DNA from: Patiria miniata
Taxonomy: Eukaryota > Echinodermata > Asteroidea > Valvatida > Asterinidae
DNA: 64,000 bases
Assembly: GCF_015706575.1 (NCBI RefSeq)
Contig: NW_024037050.1
Coordinates: forward strand, 4,774,001 to 4,838,000
Direction: 5' to 3'
The position numbers and the translations under genes were made by a program. The notes beneath the pieces were generated by a model. It was not told the origin of the DNA and did not search any database. It saw only the letters and a program-made list of their open reading frames with translations. Of the stretch, positions 42,623 through 55,632 are shown one piece after another (the stretch's first letter is position 1; every line of letters starts with the position of its first letter).

Positions 42623-43979
42623 GTTGCAAACGAGTGGGGGACGGCTGTAATTATATATTCCACGTATGATAACGTCAGATCGTGTTACTCGCCCAGGGTG
42701 AATGAAACATGTATAACTTCCTCCGCTCGGCCAAGAAAATGGCATGTTAATTTGCGAGCGAAGGCTGTTTGGCGTAATAGCCCCGAATATTCGCGAAGAG
42801 GTAAAAACTCTTGATTTAATATGACAAACTAGCAGCATGATTTCTGCGCCTGGTATACTATTCCCGATTGGTTTTATCAAAACGCGGAGGTGCGTAATTC
42901 AGTCCAAGACAATCTTGATGGAAGAGGTATTAACGCAGTGAAAATGTCAAGACGGTTTAACCCCGAGTTAAAAACAAGCCTTCACCTTCAATGGGCCGCT
43001 TTTCACGTGGGATTTGGGAGATAAAAAACTACTTCCACGTTTTTTGTTTGTTAATCCATATTCTGTAGTCCATCTTTCATTCATATACCGGGCTGGGATA
43101 CCTTTATTTCATAGGGATACTAACGCTCCGTTTCTTCTTATCTGAGCTTTACCGTGCGGCGTGGCTTTCCTACCCTAACTTCTGCAAAACCCGTCTGGAA
43201 TTCTAGCATTCGATTTTTCCAGCGAGAGGCACCGGGGATACAACTTGTGTTCTGTAATTCTATTTCTTGCAGCCAAGTGACATTATTTACCTCGACAGCC
43301 GGAAAATCGAGTTCCTTGCCCCATTCGGGATTGCAGGCTTGGGGAAGATCGTGCCGGCTTCCCCGCCGGCGAGGCAGGTGCTAATCCATTGCTCGTCTGT
43401 TCCAGGCGCTATCTAGTCACAAGGTCACCTCCTGAATATCCAAACTCCACAAAAACATGGCTCTTTCTTTAAGATCCACAGTGGCATAAATGCAGCATCG
43501 ATTTCTACGGCTTTGGCAGCTTAGTCTCCCCCTCTATACCACGAGCATTTTGGCGGAAATGCAGACGCCTCGATGCGGATGTGGCCCGAGGCACGGTGTC
43601 AAGACGTCTTGAGCACCGTGTAACTCAATCCAAAGGGCTTGAGAACTCGTCAATAATGAAGTCGGTAATAATGCTTAATAAAAATGTGGAACTTTTTTGC
43701 AGTCGAAATCGAAATGCATTCCTCTCATTGTGCGTGTCTCGCGCTTAGGCATTTTACAGTTTTAACGAGCACACCGAACTGAAGTCCACGTATGTTGGGG
43801 ATAAACCACAAATTCCACCGCAGGCTGCAGACACTTGTCAATAGTCGCCGGATGATCAAAACAGTTTCTGGAGTTGAGTTGCAATGGTTGTTGGGCCCAT
43901 ATTTTCAAAGAGCTGCTAATTTGAACCAGGAAAAGAACTGGGAACCGTTTAAAAGCAGTCTTCATCGAGGTATCTATTC

Positions 43980-44084
43980 TTGTCGCATTTTTTACATACT
44001 GGCGAACAGGCAGCACCGCGCCTTTTCCATAACGGCAAACAGATATACAATACATGTTCGCCAGTATGGAAAAAAACGCGACAA
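43980..44084. repeat. Hairpin, 29-30-bp arms
   Basis: TTGTCGC...CATACTGGCGAACA pairs with TGTTCGCCAGTATG...CGCGACAA around a 46-base loop. No target duplication seen. Confidence 0.65.
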
Positions 44085-44381
44085 TAACGGGTTTGTTGCA
44101 CGACTATTCTGTTCACAGGGGGAAAAACACGACTGTTCTGGCCCTTGAAACACGACTCGAGTTTCCGTGACATTAATTGAGGAGAATACATAGCTCCACT
44201 TGAAATAGTATGAGCATTCCCTTTCTATTAAGAAAACGTCGGTATCGGATTGCATGCATTATCTTACCTTCGTGCATCATGACGTAGAATATATAAGATA
44301 TGCTGGACAGGCAACTATGGTGCTCGTTCGTTTGCTTTGGGCGGAGAGGAACGATACCCTGTGCGAACGGAGATTGTAAAC

Positions 44382-44417
44382 ATGAGAAGCCAAGGGTTCT
44401 TTGGCTTACTTTCTGTA
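44382..44417 (+). CDS. Possible short first exon with TATA box
   Basis: ATATATAAG at 44,289-44,297 lies about 90 bp upstream of an ATG reading MRSQGFFGLLSV before a consensus donor (gtaagt). The hydrophobic stretch resembles the start of a signal peptide. No downstream exon could be linked with confidence. Confidence 0.15.
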
Positions 44418-45692
44418 GTAAGTTCTGGTCTTCACCGACATATTATTTTGTAATCACTGTATTTAGCGGTCCCTGATTGCAAGGCGCATTGAAGTCGTAA
44501 AAGCCGGAAGGGAGAGTTCATGCTAAACAATTTGAGGGGCATGTCAAACTGTCAAGCATTATTTCTTAGATTTTTCTTCTCCAAAGGGGTCATTTATCCA
44601 CCTTGCATCGTCTACTGCACGTTGCATAGACAATATCTCGGCGAAACAAATTAAAATCTAACACCCCAACAAACCACCCAAAAGGACAGAAAACCGAAAT
44701 ATAACCGAACCGAGCCGAGATAAACCGAACATTCACTTTGCAAGTTCACGTGATTTGTTTCATTCATGTATGAAATTTATGATATTGAATTTAATAATCT
44801 TTAATATCAAATACCCAAAAGACTTGAGAAAAGGTATACAGTCCCAGCTAACAAAATTACATTAAAATACCTGTGTTGGCATTTCACACACACCAAAACC
44901 CAATCGAATGTCTCTCCGATTGTATTGATTACTGTAGTCTTCATCGCCACAACACCTATCGATCGAGCAGGCAGACCTTGAACTAAATAACGACAGTCAG
45001 GAGCGTTCTTTTTCTCTTCAATCATTTTCGCTCGTGTGATCGCCGCGCAACGAACAGCTGTACCCGGCAAAGCGGCGACAAGAAAGCAAACTGATGCCTT
45101 TATTCGTCATGGTGACATTTTCAACATCAACGGGTGCATATATGCCTTTCATTTATGAGATGAATTGTTCATTTCATTCCGTCGCACTGGGTAACATAAT
45201 TAGTACCGGGGAAATCAGTTTCTTACGGGAGGGTTCTCGAAGGTTTTTTGTGATTTGACAAGTGAACATAAAATCTGTTGTCGAACCTACAATGGTCCGC
45301 CATCAATAGACAAACATTCTTCGTATTGATCAAGAGGAGTGATAGGTTGACAGCCAGCCCTGGTTTCATGGACTTGCTAATATTGGCCGGAAAATGTATG
45401 TGCAAAGCAATAGTCGGCCACACTATAAATCGCATAAAACGTGCGTTGTTATAAAGCTTTGGTTTCACATGTATTAATAGAATGCGTATTTCTGACTTTG
45501 CTGAATAAACTGAATAAATCGACATTTTAGAAAAATAAGGAGAAAAGCCTGCACTTGTTTTGATTACAAAAATATAATTTTCTTCAACACCATTGATAAC
45601 TTTCTCATATTTTCCGTTATTATCTGCAAGGATCGTCTTTGAAAGCTATATTAGGAGTTAATTTCGCCATTGGCGTGCCAGCGAAGAAATAC

Positions 45693-46148
45693 ACTCGACC
45701 AAAAAAGAAAGTCCCCCCCCTTCCAATACTTGTTTGTCGGACTCAAAAACTACAGTGCACATCTTGCTCAAATTACGACTGATCAGTACAGAAATTCCTT
45801 AGCAATCCAGCCATACTTTTCATTAGGCCCAAAACGGTAATAATGTATACGAATTTATCCAATTTATGACAAATGATACCAACAAAAGTTGCACTTTTGT
45901 ATACGTGCATGTTGCGGTTCACACTCACCTTGCATGTGTACAAAAGTGCAACTTTTTTTTCAGTACCACTTGTCATAAATTGCATCATTTTGTACACATT
46001 ATCACTGTTTTCGGCCAAACAAAAAAGGATTTCTGGGATGGTAAGGAATTTCTGCACTGATCAGTCATTATTTGAACAAGATGTGTCCAGTAATTTTTGA
46101 GTTAGACAAACAAGTATTAAGGGGGACTTTCTTTTTTGGTTGAGTGTG
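45693..46148. mobile_element. Foldback TIR element, CACTCGACCAAAAAAG ends
   Basis: CACTCGACCAAAAAAGAAAG, then a C run, at the left; GGACTTTCTTTTTTGGTTGA then GTG at the right. Further paired blocks lie inside (TTGTTTGTCGGACTCAAAAA, CTGATCAGT, AAAAGTTGCACTTTTGTA). TA at each side suggests a Tc1/mariner-type MITE, with a 2-bp slip at the right end. Confidence 0.65.
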
Positions 46149-48380
46149 TAGGGCCTAATACTTGCTATTTATCAAAATCCGTGACAGATTAGTCCCTATA
46201 AAGTTTCTTAACTCGTGGATAATTAAAAAAAACCGCCCTTAATAGCCATGTTGACAATGTCTCCACCGGGTATTCCTGTAGGGGAACGATCCTACATTCG
46301 CACTTAAAAACACTTTCCCGAGCAGGCATATCTGAAATAGTGTGGCATTTTCTGACTCATGGGGGCGCTATAGGTCATTCAGACATTTTGTGCTCATTGG
46401 ATAGTTCAGCAAGAAAGACGAAACAACAAACGAAAATCGATTTCTGCAAAACAGACCGAACTAAATAACAAAACTTTGTTTTGGCGACTTCTCGCACCCA
46501 TTTTTCAACTTCTTAAAGCGTTCAATTAACGTAAAACCACAGGGATTTCTAAACTTGAGTTTGTTATCTAATAAATTCAAATTTATGCGCGCATGCGCAG
46601 AAACACGCATGAAAGGTACGTAAAGAGAGAACAAACGTTTTGATCGTACGTTTCTCAATTTTTTTGTCGGTGTTTGTGCGCATAAATTTGAAATTATTTG
46701 CCAACTGGTCGACAGCGAAAGCTTGAAGTAAAACACCTTCAATCTGTGTAGCAGCTTGTACGATCTCGGTTTTCAAATCAACCCAATTTCTAACTTTCAG
46801 GCTTAATCAGTCATGCATAGGCTATGCTTGTGCTATTTTGAGTTTACACTATCAATATTATTTTACCGTCACTCGAAATGAAAGCCAAATACCACCCACC
46901 CAACACAATAATATTAGCAGGAAACTGACAAAGGAAATTCACCGCATATTTATCTCAAATATGGACCGGAACAAATATTAGGGTAATGTTATTTTTGCCC
47001 AAAATAGCATTTTTTTAAAATCCAATCTAATCTGGAAACCACTCAAACGAAGGCAGCGTTGCTCTTCCCTGACCCAGATCATATTTCTGTAATATACAAG
47101 TCATTCAACCCCAGGAAGTTCAGCCTTCCCTAGCTGCGCCGTTCGATATAACAAGAGAAAATGAATATGATTTTTTTTTCCTCTTCAATTTGGTAACTAA
47201 ATTAACGAACGGGCCCTTTTTCTGCTCACGTTCGAGCTGGCAAACAGCCGAGTACTCTGATCCAGGCTGAAGATGGGATTCCTTAGTAACCGGGATATAT
47301 ATTCCCCTGGTAATGGAAGTAAAACTCGGGAGGTTCGCCTTAATGGCACCTTTTTCGAGTCTTACAGGAATGTTGTTGACATGAAGAAGCCGACTTGACT
47401 AAAAATGAAACAAAAATTTAAAAAAAAAACTGTAACCAGATTTGAAAAGAAACTACATTAGGATTTTTCACGACTCGGCCATATTAAATTGAAAAGCGAG
47501 GTACATCTTCATTTTTGGAACTTGCAAATAGAAATGAAAGTAATAAAATATACTTAATTTAAAACCAACCAGGTTGCATCGTCTTATTAGTTTGGAGAGC
47601 AGCACAGCGAAGACCTTCAGTGTGTTTTCAACCGCGCAACAATTAGCAATACGCCCTTGGCTAGTCATCGGGGGAAAACAAAAATAGGTCTCCACACCAC
47701 TTTTACTCAGATTTGATTTGAAAGTCAAAGTTTACGGGTATTTATATGGTCAGCATTGAGAGCAACTGACAGTCAATATAATATGATCTGTAGTCATGAT
47801 TATTGATGAGTGGAAATCTCTAGTCGAAAGCTGAAAAATCCTCGTGAGTCTTCCATGGCGACTACACTTATTTTCCAGTCAATTCCATCAAGACTTTAAA
47901 ACCGATCCGTTTTTGGAGTATATTTTTTCAAGACAAACCAAACACAAGTATCTAACAACAAAGCACTTGACGGTCAGAATAGACTAGGCCAAGCAAACAA
48001 AAATCCGTACTGACTAAAATGTCAAGACTTCTTTATCGATCCACAACCGTCGCCGATGACAAGACGACTCGAACGTCTGCTCCAGACCCTATATTTACAC
48101 GGAAGACTAAACTTGCCTTGCTTTTTTTATCGACAAAATACGATTGCATGGGCGTTTTTGTCTTGTTGACGAGAGATGACGTTGTACTGTGGGTGTGTAC
48201 TGATCCGAGGAAATTAGTTCCAAGATCACTCTCCACACTTGTTTCATATCCACTAGAAATAACATACTCTGCTCTTCTTTTGAAACATCACTTTTTTATA
48301 AAGAAATATTATGTCGAAGCATTGACTGCTCCTGTTGATTACCATAGGCGGTAACAGTGCAATATTGGTAAAAAATAAAA
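46149..48380. other. Intergenic, one inverted pair, nothing else seen
   Basis: An inverted pair AAATTTATGCGC (46,579) and GCGCATAAATTT (46,678) makes a loose 120-bp foldback. The rest has no recognised feature. Confidence 0.4.
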
Positions 48381-48388
48381 TCCTATTG

Positions 48389-48611
48389 CTCAACCTCGTC
48401 CCCAGCCTCGACTCCGTGGGCGCGTACGTGCGCATTCCTTCACTAACGTTGAGATCGCGCAAGGCATGATGGAAAACAACATGGCGCAGCAAGATCTCGT
48501 ACCCATTGGAACGAGGTTGCCTCGTCCCATCCCAAGGTCTACTGTCAACCTCGTACAAGCAGCTAGTGAAAGTGTACTGCTCCACCCCATGCCCGTGGGG
48601 GTGAGGTTACC
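48389..48611. repeat. GC-rich MITE-like unit with ACCTCGTCCC motifs
   Basis: ACCTCGTCCCCAG at the left against GGGGGTGAGGTT at the right, with ACGAGGTTGCCTCGT inside. The higher GC and short open frame are by-products of the repeat. Similar ACCTCGT units are common in marine invertebrate DNA, from memory. Confidence 0.35.
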
Positions 48612-51360
48612 TATAACTCAAAAGAATCCATCTTGTGGCTTGTGACTTATTTTGTTGTTTGGGTCAGTGCTAAGATTGTTTGGGGAAGCAGAGTTTGTCC
48701 CAAAACAACAAAACAAAAATATGAAGGGTTGTTTTCAATTTTTTGAAAGAAAAATACGAAAATCTCAAGGGATATTGTGTTTGCCTGGGAGTTTCTTTAG
48801 GAATTTGGAGCTGATCCCTCTTCGTCCCTTCGAAAATCGTATCATTTCCTCAAAATTCATGAATATCAAACAAGCATAATAACTCTCAAAGCTAATTTTA
48901 TCCATTAAAATAGAAAACTAGACTCCATACTTAGATATAAATCGGTTCCTTATCACCGTTTCTCTTCGCTCAACCCCTCTAGGACTGACAAACCATTCCG
49001 GGCACTGTGCAGTCACAACACGGTTCACGCTCAACAGACAAAACTGGATCCGTAAACATGGCGAATCTAGCCGACAAGGTACTGGCAAAATTCCCCAGAC
49101 TGTGATTAAATTAAATCGTTCCCAAAACGTGCAATTGTAGGACTGAAGGAGACAGTAAAGCTCTTGGATTGACGATAAAGACAAACGGATTTAAACGGAG
49201 AGCGAGCAGCCAGATTTGACCTAGGATGATAGGCCTAGGCGACTCATCAAAGAGACGAGTATTATTGAACGTCCACAGCTGTCAGATGGGAGGCAAGGAT
49301 TTTCTAAAACCTCGGAGACGTTCCGGCTTCGGCTACGTCTTCGGATCCAGAATAATCATTGATCCAAATCATCACAGTCTATCGTTTTGTCTCATATCGC
49401 TTTGGTAAGATGCTCAGTAATGGACTGAATATTGGGTCTGTGCCGGGTTCAAGATCATGAAACTGAAATCTACAACCGAGCCGCGGAGGTGAGCCGAGGA
49501 TGGGAAACCCAAATGACACATTTTTACACACCCTGATGTGAAATAAAATGACAGAAGCCGTCATCAACGTCAACCGAGAATGTCTCCTTAACCCTCCTCT
49601 TGCTTAACAGGTCACCAATGGTCAAAATTGTCTTCCCTCACCTCCTGGCCTACTGTGTACAAACCAATGGGGGTCTTGACCAATATTGACCCGAGTAATA
49701 ACCAGGCTGACAATGCATGTTTCCAGGGGTTTGTAATCATCAACACTAAATAATCTTGGTGTATACTGATTCTATAATGACCTACAAACATCAACTTGAC
49801 CATTTGGCACAAATTGCGACCGATAAAATGATTTATAAAGACCCACGTTCCAGTTCGATGTGAAGTGGACCATCAACTTAATTGTAAAAACCAAATTCTG
49901 TCGTGTTGCCAAATGTCCACTCGTATTTTGTTACATCGTACAAAATGTACAGGTTTCCCGTTTGGTAAGAGGGTTTCAATAATCGACAGAAAAAAACTAA
50001 ATCCTGTACCCGGACTAACCTTGGAAGCCAAATATGAAGGGAAAAAAACCCGAATAATAATATTTATGAAATGTAATATCACGCAGAATCATGTAATAAC
50101 AATAACAGAGATCATATGACTAGCCTAGCGCTACACATTGGCTTAAACGTACGGGGGGGGGGGGTGTGTGTAAAAAATCGTATTAAAATTGGAAGATTAA
50201 ATTTCAGAACTGTTAGGGTTAATATAGTCTTCATCGGTCCGTGTCTTCCTTTATACAGCGCAGAGGCAGTCAGCAGTTGATATACGAGCAGTGCATGATA
50301 GGGATAATAAACCACGCGCACCAATCCAGAAATGTCAACAAATAAAGAAAAGCCATCAATTTTTACAGGGCCCTTTACGACTGGTTCAGGGTTAGGATTT
50401 TTCCTGGAGGACGAGACAGGAATAAAATTCATATTTCAACTGTTCCACTTTGTCTCAGTAAATGAGACTCAAGTCTCTCGGATTTTCTTCTCTACTTTGT
50501 CTAAGGAGTTCGGTGCAAAACATCAGGTAATACGATCTACTTATTCCTCCATGAAAAAAAAACTGGCTTCCCAAAACTCAAGTTTAAAAATGTTGACTAC
50601 TGCCATTTGATTATCAAATGTGATGTGCAGGCGGAATCACGAGTAAATTGCTATTATCTTTTTGGCTTAAAAAGTACCGCGCGAAAGTATGGGCATTGAT
50701 AGCTCCATGGGCATAGTAAGCAAACAAGGCCGACGACATGTGATTATTGGCAAGCTGAAGGGTATTGCAAATCAAATTGGCCTTTTTTCTAACTATATGA
50801 CGTTTCTAATTTCGAATCTAGACAGGCAAATCATAGAGATGTGTAGAACACACAAAACTGTTTCCAAATTTGACTTCAGAATTTCAAGAGAGCATCCGCA
50901 TTTCTTGTCCATCGGGCTACTTATTGCGATCCAATTGGAATCGCATGTTTACTCGCAGCTTGTGTCTACAGAAAGGTAATTATTCCTGCACGGTCCGACT
51001 TAATTGCAGTGAAGAGGTCGCCTCGCTCGACCCGGAGACCATCTGGCCAAGGTGGCAAGTGGAGTTTGGATGGACGGTGCTTGAAGATGCAATACACACC
51101 CAGAGCCTTCCTGTATGGTCACTTGTCCATTTCGGCACTTCTCATTCATTCTGTACAGCCATGATATGGTGTCAGTTATGAATTGAGATGGCTGTACAGC
51201 ATTAATGATTCGACGCGTACCTTGAATGATGCTGTTCATTTAGTGAAACCCATGCACGTATACAAGTGGGTCTCCTTACCCACAAAGCGAGCACACAACG
51301 GCAGCAATCATGCATTTACATGTACATGTGTACAGTTCTAATAACATTAGAATCGTAGTG
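48612..51360. other. Intergenic, no gene recognised
   Basis: A G-run at 50,152-50,163 and unmatched open frames (50,689-51,181) only. The overlapping plus and minus frames near 51,000-51,240 show no family motif. Confidence 0.45.
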
Positions 51361-51364
51361 TATA

Positions 51365-51900
51365 TACTTCAACACTCATCCAACCAAACCTATAGCCCAT
51401 CCCAATCAAATTAAGCCCAGCCATACCGAATACGACTCAACACGTTCCTACCCTGCCCAATCTGATCAAACTCAATTAAAGCCAAGCAAAACCAAGCACA
51501 GACAAACCTAACCAAATCAAGCTCAACCAAATTCAATTAATCCCAATCCAAACCCACACCTACCCACCAAACCAAGCCGAGTGCAATCCAATTCAGCAGC
51601 ACCCAATGCAGTGAAGTCGAACCAAACCCATCCCCAACCCAGCCTTACCCCTTACCCTACCTAATTGAACCCACCTCAACTCAGCCCATTTAGCCCAAGC
51701 CAAACCATCTCAACCCAACCCAACCCATTATAACCCAGGTCAACCCAATCCAAACCATCTCAACCCAACCCAACCCATTATAACCCAGGTCAACCCAATC
51801 CAAACCATCTCAACCCAACCCAACCCATTATAACCCAGGTCAACCCAATCCAAACCATCTCAACCCAACCCAACATAACCCAACCCAACCCAACCGGCCC
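51365..51900 (+). repeat. AACCC-like low-complexity block with a 50-bp tandem repeat
   Basis: Poor in G, made of CCAACC/CAATCC variants. From 51,701 to about 51,875 a perfect 50-bp unit (CAAACCATCTCAACCCAACC, then CAACCCATTATAACCCAGGT and CAACCCAATC) repeats about 3.4 times, which points to recent expansion out of older degenerate DNA. Confidence 0.85.
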
Positions 51901-52037
51901 ACAAAACCCATCACCTTGTGACTACATTAACATCGTCTAGCATTATTCCATCAAGACTTAGACATTCTGGTGTTCATTTCAGTTTAAACCATCATCTTAT
52001 AATAAACCACAGAGCAAACCGACCAGGTTGAATGAAG

Positions 52038-52111
52038 AAACTGGGTGAAGTGGGACTTGAACCTGCGACCTCCGGATCAATGGACACGCACAGGCACTCT
52101 ACCAACTTGCT
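52038..52111 (-). repeat. tRNA-derived SINE head or tRNA relic
   Basis: The minus strand has AGTTGGTAGAGTGCC (A-box) and GCAGGTTCAAGTCCCAC (B-box) at tRNA spacing. Stem pairing is poor, so I read it as SINE-derived rather than a functional tRNA. Confidence 0.45.
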
Positions 52112-52517
52112 ACCGAGTTAAAAACAATATGCATTTTCATGTAGGCATTGACTTCCAGAGAGCAACTTACTGGTTCCACATCTTTTGAATCACATCTTCC
52201 TATGACTCATGTCTGATGTCATCATCATGAGCAGATAGACCAGGTGGTGTTCGATTCAGGATCCACACGATCACTTGCCAAGCCTGTGATTATGTACCTC
52301 AACCAAACACCTCTTTAATTTATTGATTAGTAAGGGTGTCTGAAGATGGTCATATCATCCTGTTATCGCTTCCTAGAAAGCCGTGATAATGGGTACCTGT
52401 ATGTAATTAACATGTAGACAATTAGAGGAAAGACCATTGTCAGGCGGGGTAGTAGCAGACCATAGGACAATTTGTTACTGTGAATAACACGTGGAGTGGA
52501 AATTGTATCAAGAAGTA

Positions 52518-52883
52518 CAGGGTAACTAAAAAAAAACACGAAACCCAAATGTCGGGACTATTGTTTTAGTGAAGTTCTGCACAAAAAAGGCGTGCGTTCT
52601 TACAGCAAAACGAAAACAATTCACACACATCCCTATGTGATTTGTTTTCGATTTGCTGAAAGAACACTTACCTTTTTGTGATCCGTGGACAGAACTTTAA
52701 AACGGTGGTTGTGTTTAAAATTCCATAACTTGAAAATTACACGAGTGATTTCAATGATTCTTGTACTAAAAGAAAGCTTACGAATTGGGCTTTCATATCA
52801 TAGATTTTGAAAAAGCTAAATGCAGAAATTCACTAAAACAATGGTCCCGACATTAGATTTCTTTCTTTTTTTCACTCACTTTG
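52518..52883. mobile_element. CAGGGTGAGT MITE, internally deleted copy
   Basis: Starts TA|CAGGGTAACTAAAAAAA and ends CACTCACTTTG|TA. Shares CCCAAATGTCGGGACTATTG and the CAAAACGAAAAC blocks with 19,914. Shorter on the left arm. Confidence 0.65.
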
Positions 52884-55111
52884 TATATCAAATTATTGAA
52901 CACTAAAAATTAGACTGACAAAATTAGACCAACAACATGATGCATCCAAAACATCATTAAGCATTGGTTTATGTTTTTAAAAAATTAATTAGAATTTCAC
53001 TTAATCACTCAAGAGAAACTGATATTATAATTATCCAAGGATAGTCTTTGTTGAGCAAATACGATTTTCATGCAAGTGTTGCATTAACGATCACAGAAAC
53101 GGAGGCGTAGAAAAATCATTTCACAGCTCTATAAAGAGCAGGTGTTCATAGCAGATTAAGTGAAGAATATTCCCACAGTGCATTCATTGTTCTATCAACA
53201 TCTGTTTGATGTGTCATTATACTAGTGTGGATTCATGGTGTTGTACCTTCGAAAAGGGTCAAGGGCTTTCAAAATGTGTTACCGATTCTATATCACGCTA
53301 ACAGCTAACTGTCCTCATGTGGTTTTTATACAATAAATAACATATGAGAAGAATATAACTATTAAGTCTTGAGTGGACTGGATAACAGAGTTTTAATAAG
53401 AAGCAGGCTTAATAAGAAGCACACATTTATTGGTTCGTTCACTTGTTGAAAATTGATTAATATTTGTAGAAACACCATAAAAAATGATTAACTCTTATAA
53501 AAGGAGGGGTGGTTCTGAAAAGTTCCAGAGGTGTTTTCTGGATGTTTCTGGTCAGTATACTCCGACCAAGTAAGCTCAAAAACTTCTGAAGAAAGTCAGA
53601 GAGCGCTGACCAAAACATCTTCTTTTAAAGACAGCCACTTCACAAGGTGCTTCTACACAGTTCATCTTATCTTTCTCTCCACCAGCTAAGCCTCCAATTA
53701 TATTCCAAAAAATGTCTAGCAACTCAAACAATAAAGACAAATATTCAAACAAGGGAAACATGCGATTTGGCGGTGAAAAGACCACCGTGACCTAAAATCT
53801 TCGTGGAAATTAAGTTAACATCATTTATCTACATTAAGTTCCCTGCAATTTCTTTAAAATTAATGGCATGTCTTCTTCTCTCCAATCGGACATTTAGATC
53901 TTGAACGCCACAGCCCTTAATGTACTGACAAGATGAAACTCTCTAAAGAAATGTTTTCCTCCAATAAAAGCAATTAGTGAATGCATTCTGTTGGTTAGAT
54001 TCGTAAGTATTTATCACAGAGCAACTAGGATGCGGTTAAACATTGTAAGTTGGTTACAAATTGTAAGGCGTTTACCACCGGCAAGAGACTGATGGATCCA
54101 TTAAAAGTGCTGCTCTGAGCTCTGTTTGCTCTGGTGTCTGAGAAAGAGTCGGTACTCGTTGTAAAAATAAAATCAACTTGCACTGTTTGCCTACGCTAGA
54201 AGGGTCTGTGTAGTTTCTCAATTAGGCTTCTCTCTAAAACATTTTGGGTTTCATTTATCATTGAGTGCCGGGATGTATTACGAAAGGGGGCTATTTTAAA
54301 AGAATGGGACGGTATGAGTGCAGACAGTGTAACAGAGCGAGGTGGGGGGGGGGGGACTTAAATCAAATTTAGCAGTACAGTGTACATAGTAGGTAACCAA
54401 AACCAACACAGACACCTGATTTAAAGGAACCTTACAGGCTTGTTGGACTTATTGAGAAAAGGTATAGTAAATTTATACATTACGAATAAATTTAATGAGG
54501 AAACTGCACTTCTATAACAGCAAAAAAAGAAGAAGGTGGTTGGCGATTTAGAGGGAATTATCTTGATATCCGGTTCGTTTGTGACTTTGTCATACAGGCA
54601 CACGCACCACTGATTACAAGCGACCATTGGCTGAACACTCAAATTGCGTTAACGTCCAGTTCCATTCGTGCTATGCTACACCGTTTGAAGTACGCATGGT
54701 TAAGTTGAGTTGACGTCACAGTAACGAACCGGATTGGCCCCGTCATGCCCCTACAGACACTGATAGAACCTACTAATCCAGCTGCTTGTATTTTTTTTCA
54801 GATATCTCTTGCTCAGATGAGGTGTTCCCAATCGACTGTAGAGTCAATGCCATATTTCTGTAACTTAATGCGAACCAGCAGTCACGTCTTCATGAATACT
54901 GGCTGTACATCTGGGAACAGGTGCTTGGGTGAATTACGGGCAGCCGAGAAAATGGGATGGAGACTGAGCAAATTGACTTCTGATCAAAACAGATTTCCTT
55001 AGTGAATAGACACTGGCATTAAAGGAGCACTAGTATCTAACCTGTGTGTTGTTTCCCCACTTCTTTTAAAACTTATTTACAAACCACAAAGGATTCACCC
55101 ATATAAAAGCT
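52884..55111. other. Intergenic; includes histone-loop repeat copy 2
   Basis: No gene recognised. An open frame at 54,745-55,002 follows a good acceptor (ttttttttcag at 54,789-54,799), but no homology supports it. Confidence 0.4.
53425..53580 (-). repeat. Dispersed repeat with histone-type stem-loop, copy 2 (diverged)
   Basis: The minus strand of 53,526-53,511 reads GGAACTTTTCAGAACC, a stem-loop with a broken middle pair, followed by ACCCC. Shared flanks with the copy at 230-362 include the ATGGTGTTTC block and the CTGACC block. Confidence 0.45.
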
Positions 55112-55115
55112 TTAA

Positions 55116-55632
55116 AGGGACACTGGGTCCTGGAACAGCCCAATTGGGCTACAAAAATGCGCTTTGAACGAGATGATGTTAATCGGAAAGAACATTTAAA
55201 AGTAGGATATAAACATCCACACAACTATCCTTTCAAAACTGGGCGTTTTTGTGTTATTCCTGTATTATGCATGCAAGAACGAATTTCGGAGTCCACTTTT
55301 GCGACCCCATAAATTCGGGCTGTTTGGGTGCTAGTTGTGATTTCATTCGTAAAGTGTTCGCCCTTTGCGGTCGTTGAAGAAACCACTTTTTTTTGCATTG
55401 GTGATTGGTCACTGCTGTTCCCGAGACACACAACGTGTATATCGTACACTAAGAAGACACAAAAAACGTATTCGTACTCCATCGTGTCCGATGTAAACAA
55501 GCGGGTATTTTTCGTCTTTTCTCGGAAACGGTAAGACATTAGGTTGGTTTCCTTTCAACCAGATGTTTGAAATAGGCTAAGTAAACAATCCAAAACTTGA
55601 AATTTTCAGGGATTTCAGGACCCAGTGACCCT
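55116..55632. mobile_element. TTAA-flanked 517-bp element, AGGGACACTGGG family
   Basis: TTAA on both sides. The terminal inverted repeat AGGG-(A/T)-CACTGGGTCCTG is near-perfect over about 18 bp. Nearly the same length and end chemistry as the 7,526 family, so probably a sister non-autonomous family. Confidence 0.7.

Larger units (their letters stand above)
42631..45690. other. Intergenic with a 105-bp hairpin and exon-like stretches
   Basis: No gene assembled. A hairpin lies at 43,980-44,084. Exon-like stretches at 43,273-43,377 (PSDIIYLDSRKIEFLAPFG between a good acceptor and gtgcta) and at 44,382 are unsupported by homology. Confidence 0.4.

Noticed and set aside
48469-48600. CpG-rich first exon starting MMENNMAQQDL with a gtgagg donor
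   Set aside because: The frame coincides with a repeat of ACCTCGTCCC units with inverted ends, so the coding look is most likely a by-product.
52038-52111. Functional tRNA gene
   Set aside because: Same reason: box sequences without a cloverleaf that folds.
54745-55002. Cys-containing exon after a strong acceptor
   Set aside because: No family match, no partner exon in phase, and other frames are equally open at the acceptor. Kept only as a note.
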